Shown here: positions 1 to 5,344 of the stretch, piece by piece | How the letters are laid out: the number at the start of each line of letters is the position of its first letter | Position numbering within the stretch: the first letter of the stretch is position 1 | Notes under the pieces: generated by a model | What the model was told of the DNA's origin: nothing | The model's input: only the letters and a program-made list of their open reading frames with translations | The model's database searches: none | Assembly (NCBI GenBank): GCA_964425005.1 | Contig: CAYRKT010000092.1 | Coordinates: forward strand, 1-5,344 | Origin: CAYRKT01 sp964425005 | GTDB lineage: Bacteria; Synergistota; Synergistia; CAYRKT01 | Length of the DNA: 5,344 bases | Reading direction: 5' to 3' | Translations under genes and position numbers: made by a program

Positions 1-538
1 GGTGGAGGGGGTCGGGGAGGTGACCGTGGACGTGGCCTTCGGGGGTAACTTCTTCGCCGTGGTGGACTCGGACGAGCTGGGGCTCAGGCTGGTCCCGGAG
101 GAGGCCTCCAGGCTGGTGGAGGTGGGGCTCAGGATAAGGGAGGCGGTCGACGCCGCGGTGAGGGCGGTCCACCCCGAGAGGCCCCACCTGGAGGGGGTCA
201 GGCTGGTGGAGTTCTCGGGCCACCCCTTGAACCCCGCGGCCCATCGGCGGAACGCCGTGGTCTTCGGCGACGGACAGCTCGATCGCTCCCCCTGCGGGAC
301 GGGCACCTCGGCCAAGATGGCGGTCCTCCACGCCAGGGGCGAGCTCGGGGTGGGGGAGGACTTCGTCCACGAGAGCGTGCTGGGCACCCTCTTTCGGGGG
401 AGGATCCTGGGGAGGACGAGGGTGGGCCCCTTCGAGGCGGTGATCCCCCAGATCACCGGCAGGGCCCACATAACGGGCTTCTGTCAGTTCGTCCTGGACC
501 CCCAGGACCCTCTGGGGGAGGGCTTTCGCCTGGGCTGA
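1..538 (+). CDS. Proline racemase family protein, C-terminal part (5' end outside window)
   Basis: This is a PLP-independent proline racemase, which interconverts L- and D-proline in the cytoplasm with two cysteines acting as acid/base pair. The window shows only the C-terminal half, about 178 residues of a family usually near 310-340, and the frame is open to the left edge. The second catalytic cysteine is visible in DRSPCGTGTSAKMA (Cys codon at 293-295). The first, in the MCGH-type motif, lies upstream and cannot be checked. A Cys here, rather than Thr, argues against trans-3-hydroxyproline dehydratase. The later stretch ESVLGTLFRGRI and the ending ITGRAHITGF...DPQDPLGEGF resemble, from memory, the Clostridium PrdF and Trypanosoma racemases more than 4-hydroxyproline epimerases, though epimerase remains possible. 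The C-terminus looks complete. In Stickland fermenters this enzyme supplies D-proline to proline reductase. No reductase genes are in view. Confidence 0.9.
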   Translation, partial: VEGVGEVTVDVAFGGNFFAVVDSDELGLRLVPEEASRLVEVGLRIREAVDAAVRAVHPERPHLEGVRLVEFSGHPLNPAAHRRNAVVFGDGQLDRSPCGTGTSAKMAVLHARGELGVGEDFVHESVLGTLFRGRILGRTRVGPFEAVIPQITGRAHITGFCQFVLDPQDPLGEGFRLG

Positions 539-557
539 AGGTCGCCCTCTGGGGTCC

Positions 558-585
558 CTGGCGCTCCTTCGCCTCGTGGTATAAT
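558..585 (+). promoter_or_regulatory. Extended -10 sigma-70-type promoter for the ompH-HAD unit
   Basis: A perfect TATAAT lies at 580-585, preceded by TG at 577-578, giving an extended -10 element (TGGTATAAT). This is the only AT-rich patch in an otherwise very GC-rich 103-base gap. The -35 is weak: the best match is CTGGCG at 558-563, three of six to consensus with a 16-base spacer, as expected when an extended -10 compensates. The start of transcription should fall near 592, leaving a leader of about 50 bases before the ompH start. I see no clear operator, and no CodY-box-like AT-rich palindrome. Confidence 0.75.
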
Positions 586-624
586 ATAGCGTCCCGCGTG
601 GAACTCGTCAGGTCGAAGCTCTAA

Positions 625-632
625 AAGGAGGT
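625..632 (+). promoter_or_regulatory. Ribosome binding site deciding the GTG start of ompH-like gene
   Basis: AAGGAGGT is an uninterrupted 8-base match to the extended Shine-Dalgarno consensus. It lies 9 bases upstream of the GTG at 642. There is no ATG in frame between it and the signal peptide, so this site fixes the non-ATG start. Confidence 0.8.
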
Positions 633-641
633 ATCGTTGAG

Positions 642-1082
642 GTGCGCAAGGTTTTGGGTGCTTTGGTTCTGTCGGTCTTCGTGGTCCTTTCGCTCTCTTC
701 CCTCTCCCTCGCGGCCGGAGAGGTGGGCTACGTGGTGAAGGAGAAGCTCCTGAGCAACCACCCCAGGTTCCAGGACTTCCAGAAGCAGGTCAGGGAGCTC
801 TACGAGAAGAAGAAGGCCGAGGCGGAGGAGCAGATAAAGAAGCTCACCTCCGACGACGAGAAGCGCAAGGCCGTGGCGGCCAAGGAGAGGGAGTTCGCCG
901 AGGAGCACGACAGGATGCTCAAGCCCCTGATCGACGAGATAGAGGCGGCCATCCGCAAGGTGGCCCAGGCCAAGAAGCTCGCCGTGGTGCTCGACAGGTC
1001 CGTGGTGGTCTTCGGCGGGGTGGACATCACCGACGAGGTGATAGCCGAGCTCAAGAAGACGGCGGCCACGAAGAAGCAGTGA
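642..1082 (+). CDS. Skp/OmpH-like periplasmic chaperone with signal peptide
   Basis: A 146-residue protein of the OmpH/Skp family. In Gram-negative bacteria these trimeric periplasmic holdases carry unfolded outer-membrane proteins to the Bam machinery. Residues 1-25 form a signal peptide: a positive start (MRK), a hydrophobic core (LGALVLSVFVVLSLSS) and a small-residue cleavage region (SLAA, cleavage after Ala24 or Ala25). Residues about 40-110 are rich in Lys, Glu and Ala with heptad-like spacing and should form the long coiled-coil arms. The C-terminal VVVFGGVDITDEVI (about 121-134) matches the conserved OmpH ending, where the chain returns to the trimer body. There is no cysteine, so it is neither a lipoprotein nor disulfide-bonded. 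The start is GTG behind a strong Shine-Dalgarno. It is not beside bamA or lpx genes here but is followed 13 bases later by a HAD phosphatase. Family assignment is good; the specific client role is inferred. Confidence 0.83.
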   Translation: MRKVLGALVLSVFVVLSLSSLSLAAGEVGYVVKEKLLSNHPRFQDFQKQVRELYEKKKAEAEEQIKKLTSDDEKRKAVAAKEREFAEEHDRMLKPLIDEIEAAIRKVAQAKKLAVVLDRSVVVFGGVDITDEVIAELKKTAATKKQ

Positions 1083-1095
1083 GGTCCCGGCGGCC

Positions 1096-1914
1096 ATGGG
1101 CAGGCCCCTCTTCCTCCTGGCCGCCGACCTGGACGGCACGCTGGTGAGGGAGGAGCGCTTCAACCCCTCGGCGGTGGGCCTGCTGCTCAGGCTCCTTCGA
1201 AGCGGAAGGTGCCGCCTGGTGTTCGCCACCGGGCGGCACCCTTTGGCTTTGACGCACCTCCTTCGCCCCTTCGACGGCCTCTTCTCCTACCTGGTCTGCT
1301 GCGACGGGGCCTGCGTCCTGAGGGGCGACTGGACGGCCCTCTGGGCCAGGCGTTTGGACGAGGAGCTGGCCTCCAGGATCCTGGACCTGGTCCTCGAGCA
1401 CAGGGGGATCCTCTGGCCCCAGCTTCACACCCCCTCCGGCATATACGCCCTGGAGGACGACCCCTTCTCCAGGGGTTACCTGGCCTCGCTGGGCGTGCTA
1501 GCCCCCCGCCTGGAGGGCGAGGGTTGGAGGAGGGAGGGGGTCTGCAGGCTGGTGGTCTACTCCAGGGACGAGGGGGTCCTTCGCTCCTTCGCCAGGGCCC
1601 TCAGGGCTTGCCCTGGGGGGGTGGAGGTGACCTTCGCCGGCTCCCACTTCCTGGACGTGCTCCCCCGAGGGGTGAGCAAAGGGGCCGCCCTGAGGGAGAT
1701 ACTTCGGCTGGAGGGCTCCTTCCCCCGCAGGCTCATCTCCCTGGGGGACCACATGAACGACCTGGAGATGGCGGACCTATCGGGGGTCTTCCTGTGCGCC
1801 CCCGATGCGCCCCTACCCCTCAGGCTCAGGGCCCAGGGCAGGGTAGGGGCGGTCCACCGGGGCTGGGGCCCCCACTGGGCCAGGTCCCTCCTCAGAGCGA
1901 TTCGATCTCCTTGA
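1096..1914 (+). CDS. Cof-type HAD-IIB family phosphatase
   Basis: A 272-residue cytoplasmic haloacid-dehalogenase-superfamily hydrolase, expected to be a Mg2+-dependent phosphatase acting through an aspartyl-phosphate. All four motifs are present: DLDGT at 11-15 (nucleophile Asp11, acid/base Asp13), ATGR at 44-47 (motif II Thr45), Lys195 in VSKGAAL (motif III), and GDHMND at 217-222 (metal-binding Asp218 and Asp222). Between motifs II and III lies a cap of about 100 residues, placing it in the C2B/Cof class. Length is typical (260-290). The substrate cannot be told from sequence; sugar phosphates, phosphoglycolate-like compounds or nucleotides are all known for this class. The ATG is chosen because it starts just before motif I. 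Only a weak GAGG, 11 bases upstream and overlapping the ompH stop, is seen, so translation may be coupled to ompH. Its 3' end overlaps codY tail-to-tail by 23 bases. Confidence 0.87.
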   Translation: MGRPLFLLAADLDGTLVREERFNPSAVGLLLRLLRSGRCRLVFATGRHPLALTHLLRPFDGLFSYLVCCDGACVLRGDWTALWARRLDEELASRILDLVLEHRGILWPQLHTPSGIYALEDDPFSRGYLASLGVLAPRLEGEGWRREGVCRLVVYSRDEGVLRSFARALRACPGGVEVTFAGSHFLDVLPRGVSKGAALREILRLEGSFPRRLISLGDHMNDLEMADLSGVFLCAPDAPLPLRLRAQGRVGAVHRGWGPHWARSLLRAIRSP

Positions 1915-2677
1915 CCAGCGACCTGGCGGTGATCTTTATGTGGGTCCCCTTCATCCCGAGGGAGCGGCTCTCTATCAGCCCGGCGCTCTCGAGCTTCCTC
2001 AGGGCGTTGACTATCACGCTCCGGGTGACCCCCACCTGGTCGGCCACCTTGCTGGCCACTATGATGCCGCTGTCCCCCTTGAGCTCCCCGATGATGGCCT
2101 TCATGGAGGTCATCTCCGAGTAGGATAGGGCCTTGAGGGCCATCTGGACGGTGAGCTTCTCCCTGGCCTCCTCCTCGCTCCTCTTGTGGCGCTCGTGGAG
2201 GATCTCTATCCCCACCAGGGTGCTCATGTGCTCCCCCAGGAGCACGTCGGCGGCGTCGAAGGGCCTGCCGAAGCGGGCCAGTATCAGGCTTCCTAGCCTC
2301 TCGCCCTTTCCGAAGATGGGGACGTATATGGTGCTCTTGTCCCGGTACTTGCAGGGGAAGTCCCCGTAGGCGCAGTTGGAGTTGCTCTTGTCCTCCACCA
2401 GCGTCTCCTTGAGCCTGTTGAGCCTGCCCACGTAGTCCGCGGGCATCTGCCCCTTCTCCAGGAGCTTGAACATTATGGGGCAGTTGTACTCGGAGATCCA
2501 GCCGTAACCCAGTATCCTCCCCTCGGAGTCGATTATGTAGGTGTTGGACTGGGAGGTGTGGCAGAGAAGCCTCGCCAGCTTGCTGTAGTCCAGCTCGGCC
2601 TCCGGGTCGGCTATGGTCTTCCGGGTTATCTCCCTCACCTTCGCCAGGACGTCCTCTATCCTATCGCTCAAGCCCAT
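1892..2677 (-). CDS. codY: GTP-sensing/branched-chain amino acid-responsive regulator CodY
   Basis: A 261-residue CodY (B. subtilis: 259). CodY is a dimeric global DNA-binding protein that, with branched-chain amino acids and GTP, represses amino-acid uptake, biosynthesis and stationary-phase genes. The N-terminal GAF-like effector domain spans about 1-155 (conserved FGKGERLGSLILARF near 122-136). A linker helix with SEEEAREKLTVQMALKALSYSE follows, then the winged HTH at about 200-250, where ASKVADQVGVTRSVIVNALR (208-227) and ESAGLIESRSLGMKGTHIKI are nearly identical to the family. The DNA-reading part is thus conserved. The effector pocket is more divergent: Ile68 stands where B. subtilis has Arg61, and Cys39, Cys66, Cys102 and Cys109 are its only cysteines. 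The start is ATG at 2677 behind GAGG (9-base gap). A GTG one codon earlier (2680) is possible. It is the last gene of the xerC-hslVU operon, 41 bases after hslU. Confidence 0.95.
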   Translation of the reverse strand: MGLSDRIEDVLAKVREITRKTIADPEAELDYSKLARLLCHTSQSNTYIIDSEGRILGYGWISEYNCPIMFKLLEKGQMPADYVGRLNRLKETLVEDKSNSNCAYGDFPCKYRDKSTIYVPIFGKGERLGSLILARFGRPFDAADVLLGEHMSTLVGIEILHERHKRSEEEAREKLTVQMALKALSYSEMTSMKAIIGELKGDSGIIVASKVADQVGVTRSVIVNALRKLESAGLIESRSLGMKGTHIKITARSLVKEIESL

Positions 2678-2718
2678 CACCCCTTTCCTCTTCGCCTGAA
2701 GGCCTTTCCTGCGCCTCT

Positions 2719-4068
2719 TCAGAGGAGGAAGCGGGTCAGATCGTCGTCCTTCGCCATCCCCTCGAGCTTCCTCCTCACGTACTCCTCGTCGATCGTGACC
2801 CTCTTGCCCCTCATGGAGTCGGCCGAGAAGGAGATCTCCTCCAGGAGCTTCTCCATCACGGTGTGGAGCCTCCTCGCCCCTATGTTCTCCACCCGCTCGT
2901 TTATCCGGCAGGCTATCTCGGCTATCTCGTCGATGGCCCCCTCGGTGAACTCGAGCTCCACCCCTTCGGTCGACAGGAGCGCCACGTACTGCTTGACCAG
3001 GGCGTTCTCGGGCTGGACCAGGATCTGCTTGAGGTCCTCCTTCGCGAGGGGCTTGAGCTCCACCCTTATGGGGAAGCGCCCCTGGAGCTCGGGTATCAGG
3101 TCGGAGGGCCTGGTCTTGGTGAAGGCCCCCGCCCCTATGAAGAGGATGTGGTCGGTCCGGACCACCCCGTACTTGGTGCTCACCGTACAGCCCTCCACCA
3201 CGGGGAGCAGGTCCCTCTGGACCCCCTCCCTGGAGACGTCGGGGCCCACGGTGGTCCCCACCGAGGCCACCTTGTCGAGCTCGTCGATGAAGACGATCCC
3301 CTCCTCCTGGGCCTTCTCGAGGGCCTCCGAGACCACCGCCTCCATGTCTATGAGCTTCTCGGCCTCCTCGGCCTGCAGTATCCTCCTGGCCTCGGCCACG
3401 GTGACCCTCCTCCTGCGCTTCCTCTTGGGCAGAAGCCCCTCCAGCATCTCCTGGAGGTTGAGCCCCAGGTCGTCCATCCCCCCGATCCCCAGGAGCCCCA
3501 CCCTGGGGGCGTTGCTCTCGACCACCTCTATCTCCATCTCCTCCTCGTCCAGCTCCCCGGCCCTGAGCGCCTCCCGGAGGTGGGACTTCAGCCCCAGCTC
3601 CTCCTCCGTCCCCCTCCCCCTGCCCTGGGACAGGTAGGATAGTATCCGCTCCTCCGCGGCCCGCTCTGCCCTCCTCTGGACCCTCTCCATGTGGGCGGCC
3701 TTGACCATCTGGACGGACACGTCCACCAGGTCCCGCACCATCGACTCCACGTCCCTCCCCACGTATCCCACCTCGGTGAACCTGGTGGCCTCCACCTTGA
3801 CGAAGGGGGCCCCCACCAGCTGGGCGAGCCTCCTGGCTATCTCCGTCTTGCCCACCCCGGTGGGCCCTATGAGCAGTATGTTCTTGGGGGCTATCTCCCT
3901 GGCCATCTCGGGGGGAAGCCTCCTGCGCCTCAGCCTGTTGCGCAGGGCTATGGCCACCGCCACCTTGGCCTCCGTCTGGCCCACCACGTACTTGCTGAGC
4001 TCCGCCACCACCGCCGAGGGGGTGAGCCTCTCCCACCCCTCGAGGTCCCCTTTCCTCCTCCTGGTCAA
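2719..4068 (-). CDS. hslU: HslU (ClpY) AAA+ ATPase subunit of HslUV protease
   Basis: A 449-residue AAA+ unfoldase (E. coli 443, B. subtilis ClpY 467) that forms hexameric rings, unfolds substrates and feeds them into HslV. Visible in order: the N-terminal TPSAVVAELSKYVVGQ (16-31) typical of HslU; Walker A GPTGVGKT (68-75); pore loop GYVG (101-104); a charged I-domain of about 110-245 including the PKRKRRRR stretch; Walker B GIVFIDELDK (257-266); the conserved GRFPIRVEL segment; sensor-2 GARRL (397-401); and a hydrophobic C-terminal tail ending RFLL, which docks into HslV to activate it. The start is the TTG at 4068. It lies 6 bases after an 8-base Shine-Dalgarno and overlaps the hslV stop as TTGA. 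No ATG or GTG in frame lies between that point and the conserved TP motif. The open frame continues upstream inside hslV, but that extension is unrelated to the family. Confidence 0.96.
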   Translation of the reverse strand: MTRRRKGDLEGWERLTPSAVVAELSKYVVGQTEAKVAVAIALRNRLRRRRLPPEMAREIAPKNILLIGPTGVGKTEIARRLAQLVGAPFVKVEATRFTEVGYVGRDVESMVRDLVDVSVQMVKAAHMERVQRRAERAAEERILSYLSQGRGRGTEEELGLKSHLREALRAGELDEEEMEIEVVESNAPRVGLLGIGGMDDLGLNLQEMLEGLLPKRKRRRRVTVAEARRILQAEEAEKLIDMEAVVSEALEKAQEEGIVFIDELDKVASVGTTVGPDVSREGVQRDLLPVVEGCTVSTKYGVVRTDHILFIGAGAFTKTRPSDLIPELQGRFPIRVELKPLAKEDLKQILVQPENALVKQYVALLSTEGVELEFTEGAIDEIAEIACRINERVENIGARRLHTVMEKLLEEISFSADSMRGKRVTIDEEYVRRKLEGMAKDDDLTRFLL

Positions 4069-4595
4069 GGCTCTATCACCTCTAGGGTTATCTGGTCGTT
4101 GGTGTAGACGCACAGGGAGGCGGCGATCTTGAGGCTCTCCATCGCCACCCTCTCGGCCTCCCAGTCGGTGGAGGCCAGAAAGGCCCTCGCCGCGGCCAGG
4201 GCGTAGGGGCCGCCCGAGCCTATGGCCATGGCCTCCCCGTCGGGGGCTATCACGTCCCCGCTCCCCGAGAGCAGGAGGATGTCCCTCAGATCCCCCACCA
4301 GCAGGAGGGCCTCGAGCCTCCTGAGGGCCCTGTCGGTCCTCCACTCCCGCGCCAGCGCCATGGCGGCCCGGAGGAGGCTTCCCCCGTGCTCTGAGAGCTT
4401 CCCCTCGAAGCGATCCAGCAGGGTCAGGGCGTCGGCGGTGCTCCCGGCGAACCCCGCCAGGACCCTCCCGCCGAAGAGGCGCCTGACCTTGGAGGCGCTG
4501 GCCTTGACTATGGTCTCCCCCATGGAGACCTGTCCGTCGCCGGCCATGGCGAGCCTACCGTTTCGCCTGACCGCTATCACCGTCGTCGACCTCAT
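4065..4595 (-). CDS. hslV: HslV (ClpQ) threonine peptidase subunit of HslUV protease
   Basis: A 176-residue proteasome-like N-terminal-nucleophile peptidase (E. coli 175), which forms a double-hexamer chamber capped by HslU. The start MRSTTVIAVRRNG shows the catalytic threonine as Thr4, so a three-residue MRS prepeptide must be removed. Taking Thr4 as mature residue 1, the other active-site residues fall in register: Asp20 (Asp17), Lys36 (Lys33), Gly48 in AGFAG (Gly45) and Ser127 in GSGGPYA (Ser124). DWRTD-like EWRTD (84-88) and the ending CVYTNDQITLE are also standard. The nucleophile is Thr, as in E. coli and Thermotoga, not Ser as in Bacillus ClpQ. The ATG at 4595 has AGGAGGT at 4601-4607, five bases upstream. 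Its first 41 bases, including the catalytic Thr codon, overlap the 3' end of xerC, and its stop overlaps the hslU start. Confidence 0.96.
   Translation of the reverse strand: MRSTTVIAVRRNGRLAMAGDGQVSMGETIVKASASKVRRLFGGRVLAGFAGSTADALTLLDRFEGKLSEHGGSLLRAAMALAREWRTDRALRRLEALLLVGDLRDILLLSGSGDVIAPDGEAMAIGSGGPYALAAARAFLASTDWEAERVAMESLKIAASLCVYTNDQITLEVIEP
4075..4082 (-). promoter_or_regulatory. Ribosome binding site deciding the TTG start of hslU
   Basis: On the minus strand, GAGGTGAT is an uninterrupted 8-base match to the extended Shine-Dalgarno consensus. It sits inside the last codons of hslV and ends 6 bases before the TTG at 4068. It supports the unusual TTG start and translational coupling of the two protease subunits. 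Confidence 0.75.
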
Positions 4596-5344
4596 CGACT
4601 ACCTCCTCCGTCGTCATGGGGTGGGTCCTCTCGTAGAGCTCCCTCATCCTGCCGTCGGCCACCTTCAGGTACCTCTGGGTGGTGGAGAGGCTTCGGTGGC
4701 CCAGGAGGGTCTGGACGGTCCTGAGGCTCGCCCCTCCCTCCAGCAGGTGGGTGGCGAAGGAGTGGCGAAGGACGTGGGGGCTTATCTCGCCGAGGCCCGC
4801 CCTCCTGGCGGCCCTTCGGACGGCCCGGTCCACCGTCCTGGGGGAGATGTGCCCCTCGTCCCCCCCGGGGAAGACGTAGGGGCTCTCCCCGGCCCTCGCC
4901 CTCCAGGCCCTCAGGGCCTCGAGGGCCCTCTCCCCCACGGGGACGTACCTCTCCTTCCCCCCCTTTCCCTCCACCAGGACCCAGCCCTCCTCCACGTCCA
5001 GCTGGTCCCAGCGGAGCCTCGAGACCTCCTCCAGCCTGAGCCCGCAGGCGTAGATGAGCTCCAAAAGGGCCCTGTCCCTCTCCTCCCACCTGCCCGAAGG
5101 ACCCCTCTCGAGCAGGGCGAAGACCTCCTCCACGGAGATGGCCCGCGGAAGCCTCCTCTCCACCCTGGTCCCCAGGAGCCTCCTCGTGGGGTCCTCCTCG
5201 ATCAGCCCCGCCTCGGCGAGGTAGCCGAAGAAGCCCCGAAGCGACGACAGCTTCCTGCTCACGCTGCTTCGACGGTAGCCCCCCCTGCGCAGCACCCCCA
5301 GGAACTCCCGAAGGTCCTGGGAGGAGACCCCCGAGGGCCCCACC
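4555..5344 (-). CDS. xerC: Tyrosine recombinase XerC (CodV-like), N-terminus outside window
   Basis: A site-specific tyrosine recombinase, expected to act with a XerD partner at dif to resolve chromosome dimers. About 262 residues are visible of roughly 300; the frame is open to the right edge, so the missing 35-45 residues and the true start lie outside. Counting from the GTG at 5343, the tail of the core-binding domain (RSSVSRKLSSLRGFFGYL, 25-42) precedes the catalytic domain. That domain has Arg103 in ACGLRLEE, Lys127 in GKGGKER, HxxR as His190/Arg193 in HVLRHSFATHLL, His216 in GHRSLSTTQ and nucleophile Tyr225. All six expected catalytic positions are intact. The XerC rather than XerD or phage-integrase call rests mainly on its place in front of hslVU-codY, as codV in Bacillus. 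The acidic C-terminal tail after HPMTTEE is encoded largely by bases shared with hslV. Confidence 0.92.
   Translation of the reverse strand, partial: VGPSGVSSQDLREFLGVLRRGGYRRSSVSRKLSSLRGFFGYLAEAGLIEEDPTRRLLGTRVERRLPRAISVEEVFALLERGPSGRWEERDRALLELIYACGLRLEEVSRLRWDQLDVEEGWVLVEGKGGKERYVPVGERALEALRAWRARAGESPYVFPGGDEGHISPRTVDRAVRRAARRAGLGEISPHVLRHSFATHLLEGGASLRTVQTLLGHRSLSTTQRYLKVADGRMRELYERTHPMTTEEVVDEVDDGDSGQAKR

Noticed and set aside
508..554. Direct repeat CCCTCTGGGG at 508-517 and 545-554.
   Set aside because: Ten bases of C/T and G in a biased sequence; no third copy, no even spacing and no link to the promoter elements. Treated as chance.
560..573. GGCG-CTCCTT-CGCC hairpin after the racemase stop as a terminator.
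   Set aside because: The stem is four base pairs with no T-run, and it overlaps the promoter spacer of the next gene.
1867..1881. GGCCC-CCACT-GGGCC hairpin near the end of the HAD gene as a possible terminator.
   Set aside because: The stem is only 5 bases and is not followed by a T-tract on either strand; such hairpins are common by chance in DNA this GC-rich.
2678..2718. The hslU-codY gap as a site for a separate codY promoter or a regulatory hairpin; it contains the 8-base CCTTTCCT twice (2682-2689 and 2703-2710).
   Set aside because: No -10-like hexamer is visible and the repeats read as purine-rich ribosome-site-like sequence (AGGAAAGG) on the coding strand. codY most likely relies on the operon transcript.
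1892..4036. A 714-codon open frame that starts at a GTG in hslU, runs out of frame through most of that gene and continues in frame into codY, suggesting a giant fusion or a frameshift product.
   Set aside because: The extra 450 or so residues are a low-complexity Gly/Arg/Pro/Glu mixture, as expected from reading GC-rich hslU out of frame, while hslU itself matches its family throughout. codY has its own start and ribosome site. The open frame reflects base composition.
2558..4132. Several long plus-strand open frames opposite hslU and codY.
   Set aside because: They are Ser-, Pro- and Leu-rich, antisense to well-conserved genes, have no recognisable domains and no convincing ribosome sites.
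4555..5344. The tyrosine recombinase as a sign of an integrated phage or genomic island.
   Set aside because: It is embedded in the housekeeping hslVU-codY operon in the same position as codV of Bacillus, with matching base composition and no attachment-site repeats or phage genes nearby.

Overview
The window is gene-dense, GC-rich chromosomal DNA with no mobile element, CRISPR array, tRNA or rRNA that I can recognise. Arginine is very often AGG, and the coding strands are purine-rich. Two features together suggest the organism. There is an xerC-hslV-hslU-codY operon, the arrangement known from Bacillus (codV-clpQ-clpY-codY), and there is also a Skp/OmpH-type periplasmic chaperone, which implies an outer membrane. 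A CodY-bearing diderm with a proline racemase, hence probably an amino-acid fermenter, fits Synergistota best (Thermanaerovibrio-like), with diderm Firmicutes as the alternative. This is inference from memory of the families, not from a search.

Left part, plus strand. Bases 1-538 hold the C-terminal half of a proline racemase. An extended -10 promoter at about 558-585 then drives a probable two-gene unit: a secreted Skp/OmpH-like protein (642-1082) and, 13 bases later, a Cof-type HAD phosphatase (1096-1914).

Right part, minus strand, read from right to left. xerC (4555 to beyond the right edge, N-terminus missing), hslV (4065-4595), hslU (2719-4068, TTG start) and codY (1892-2677) form a tightly packed operon. 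xerC and hslV overlap by 41 bases. The hslV stop and hslU start share a TTGA. codY follows hslU after 41 bases. No operon promoter is visible, so it should lie upstream of xerC, outside the window. The two halves converge: the 3' ends of the HAD gene and codY overlap by 23 bases, with no intrinsic terminator visible.

Functionally, HslV and HslU form the two-component ATP-dependent protease. XerC resolves chromosome dimers. CodY is the global regulator of amino-acid and nutrient metabolism, which may be relevant to the nearby proline racemase. I do not see an undescribed multi-gene system here. The points most worth a second look are the divergent CodY effector domain (Ile in place of the ligand-binding Arg, and four cysteines confined to the GAF domain), the CodY/Skp combination in one genome, and the overlapping gene ends.
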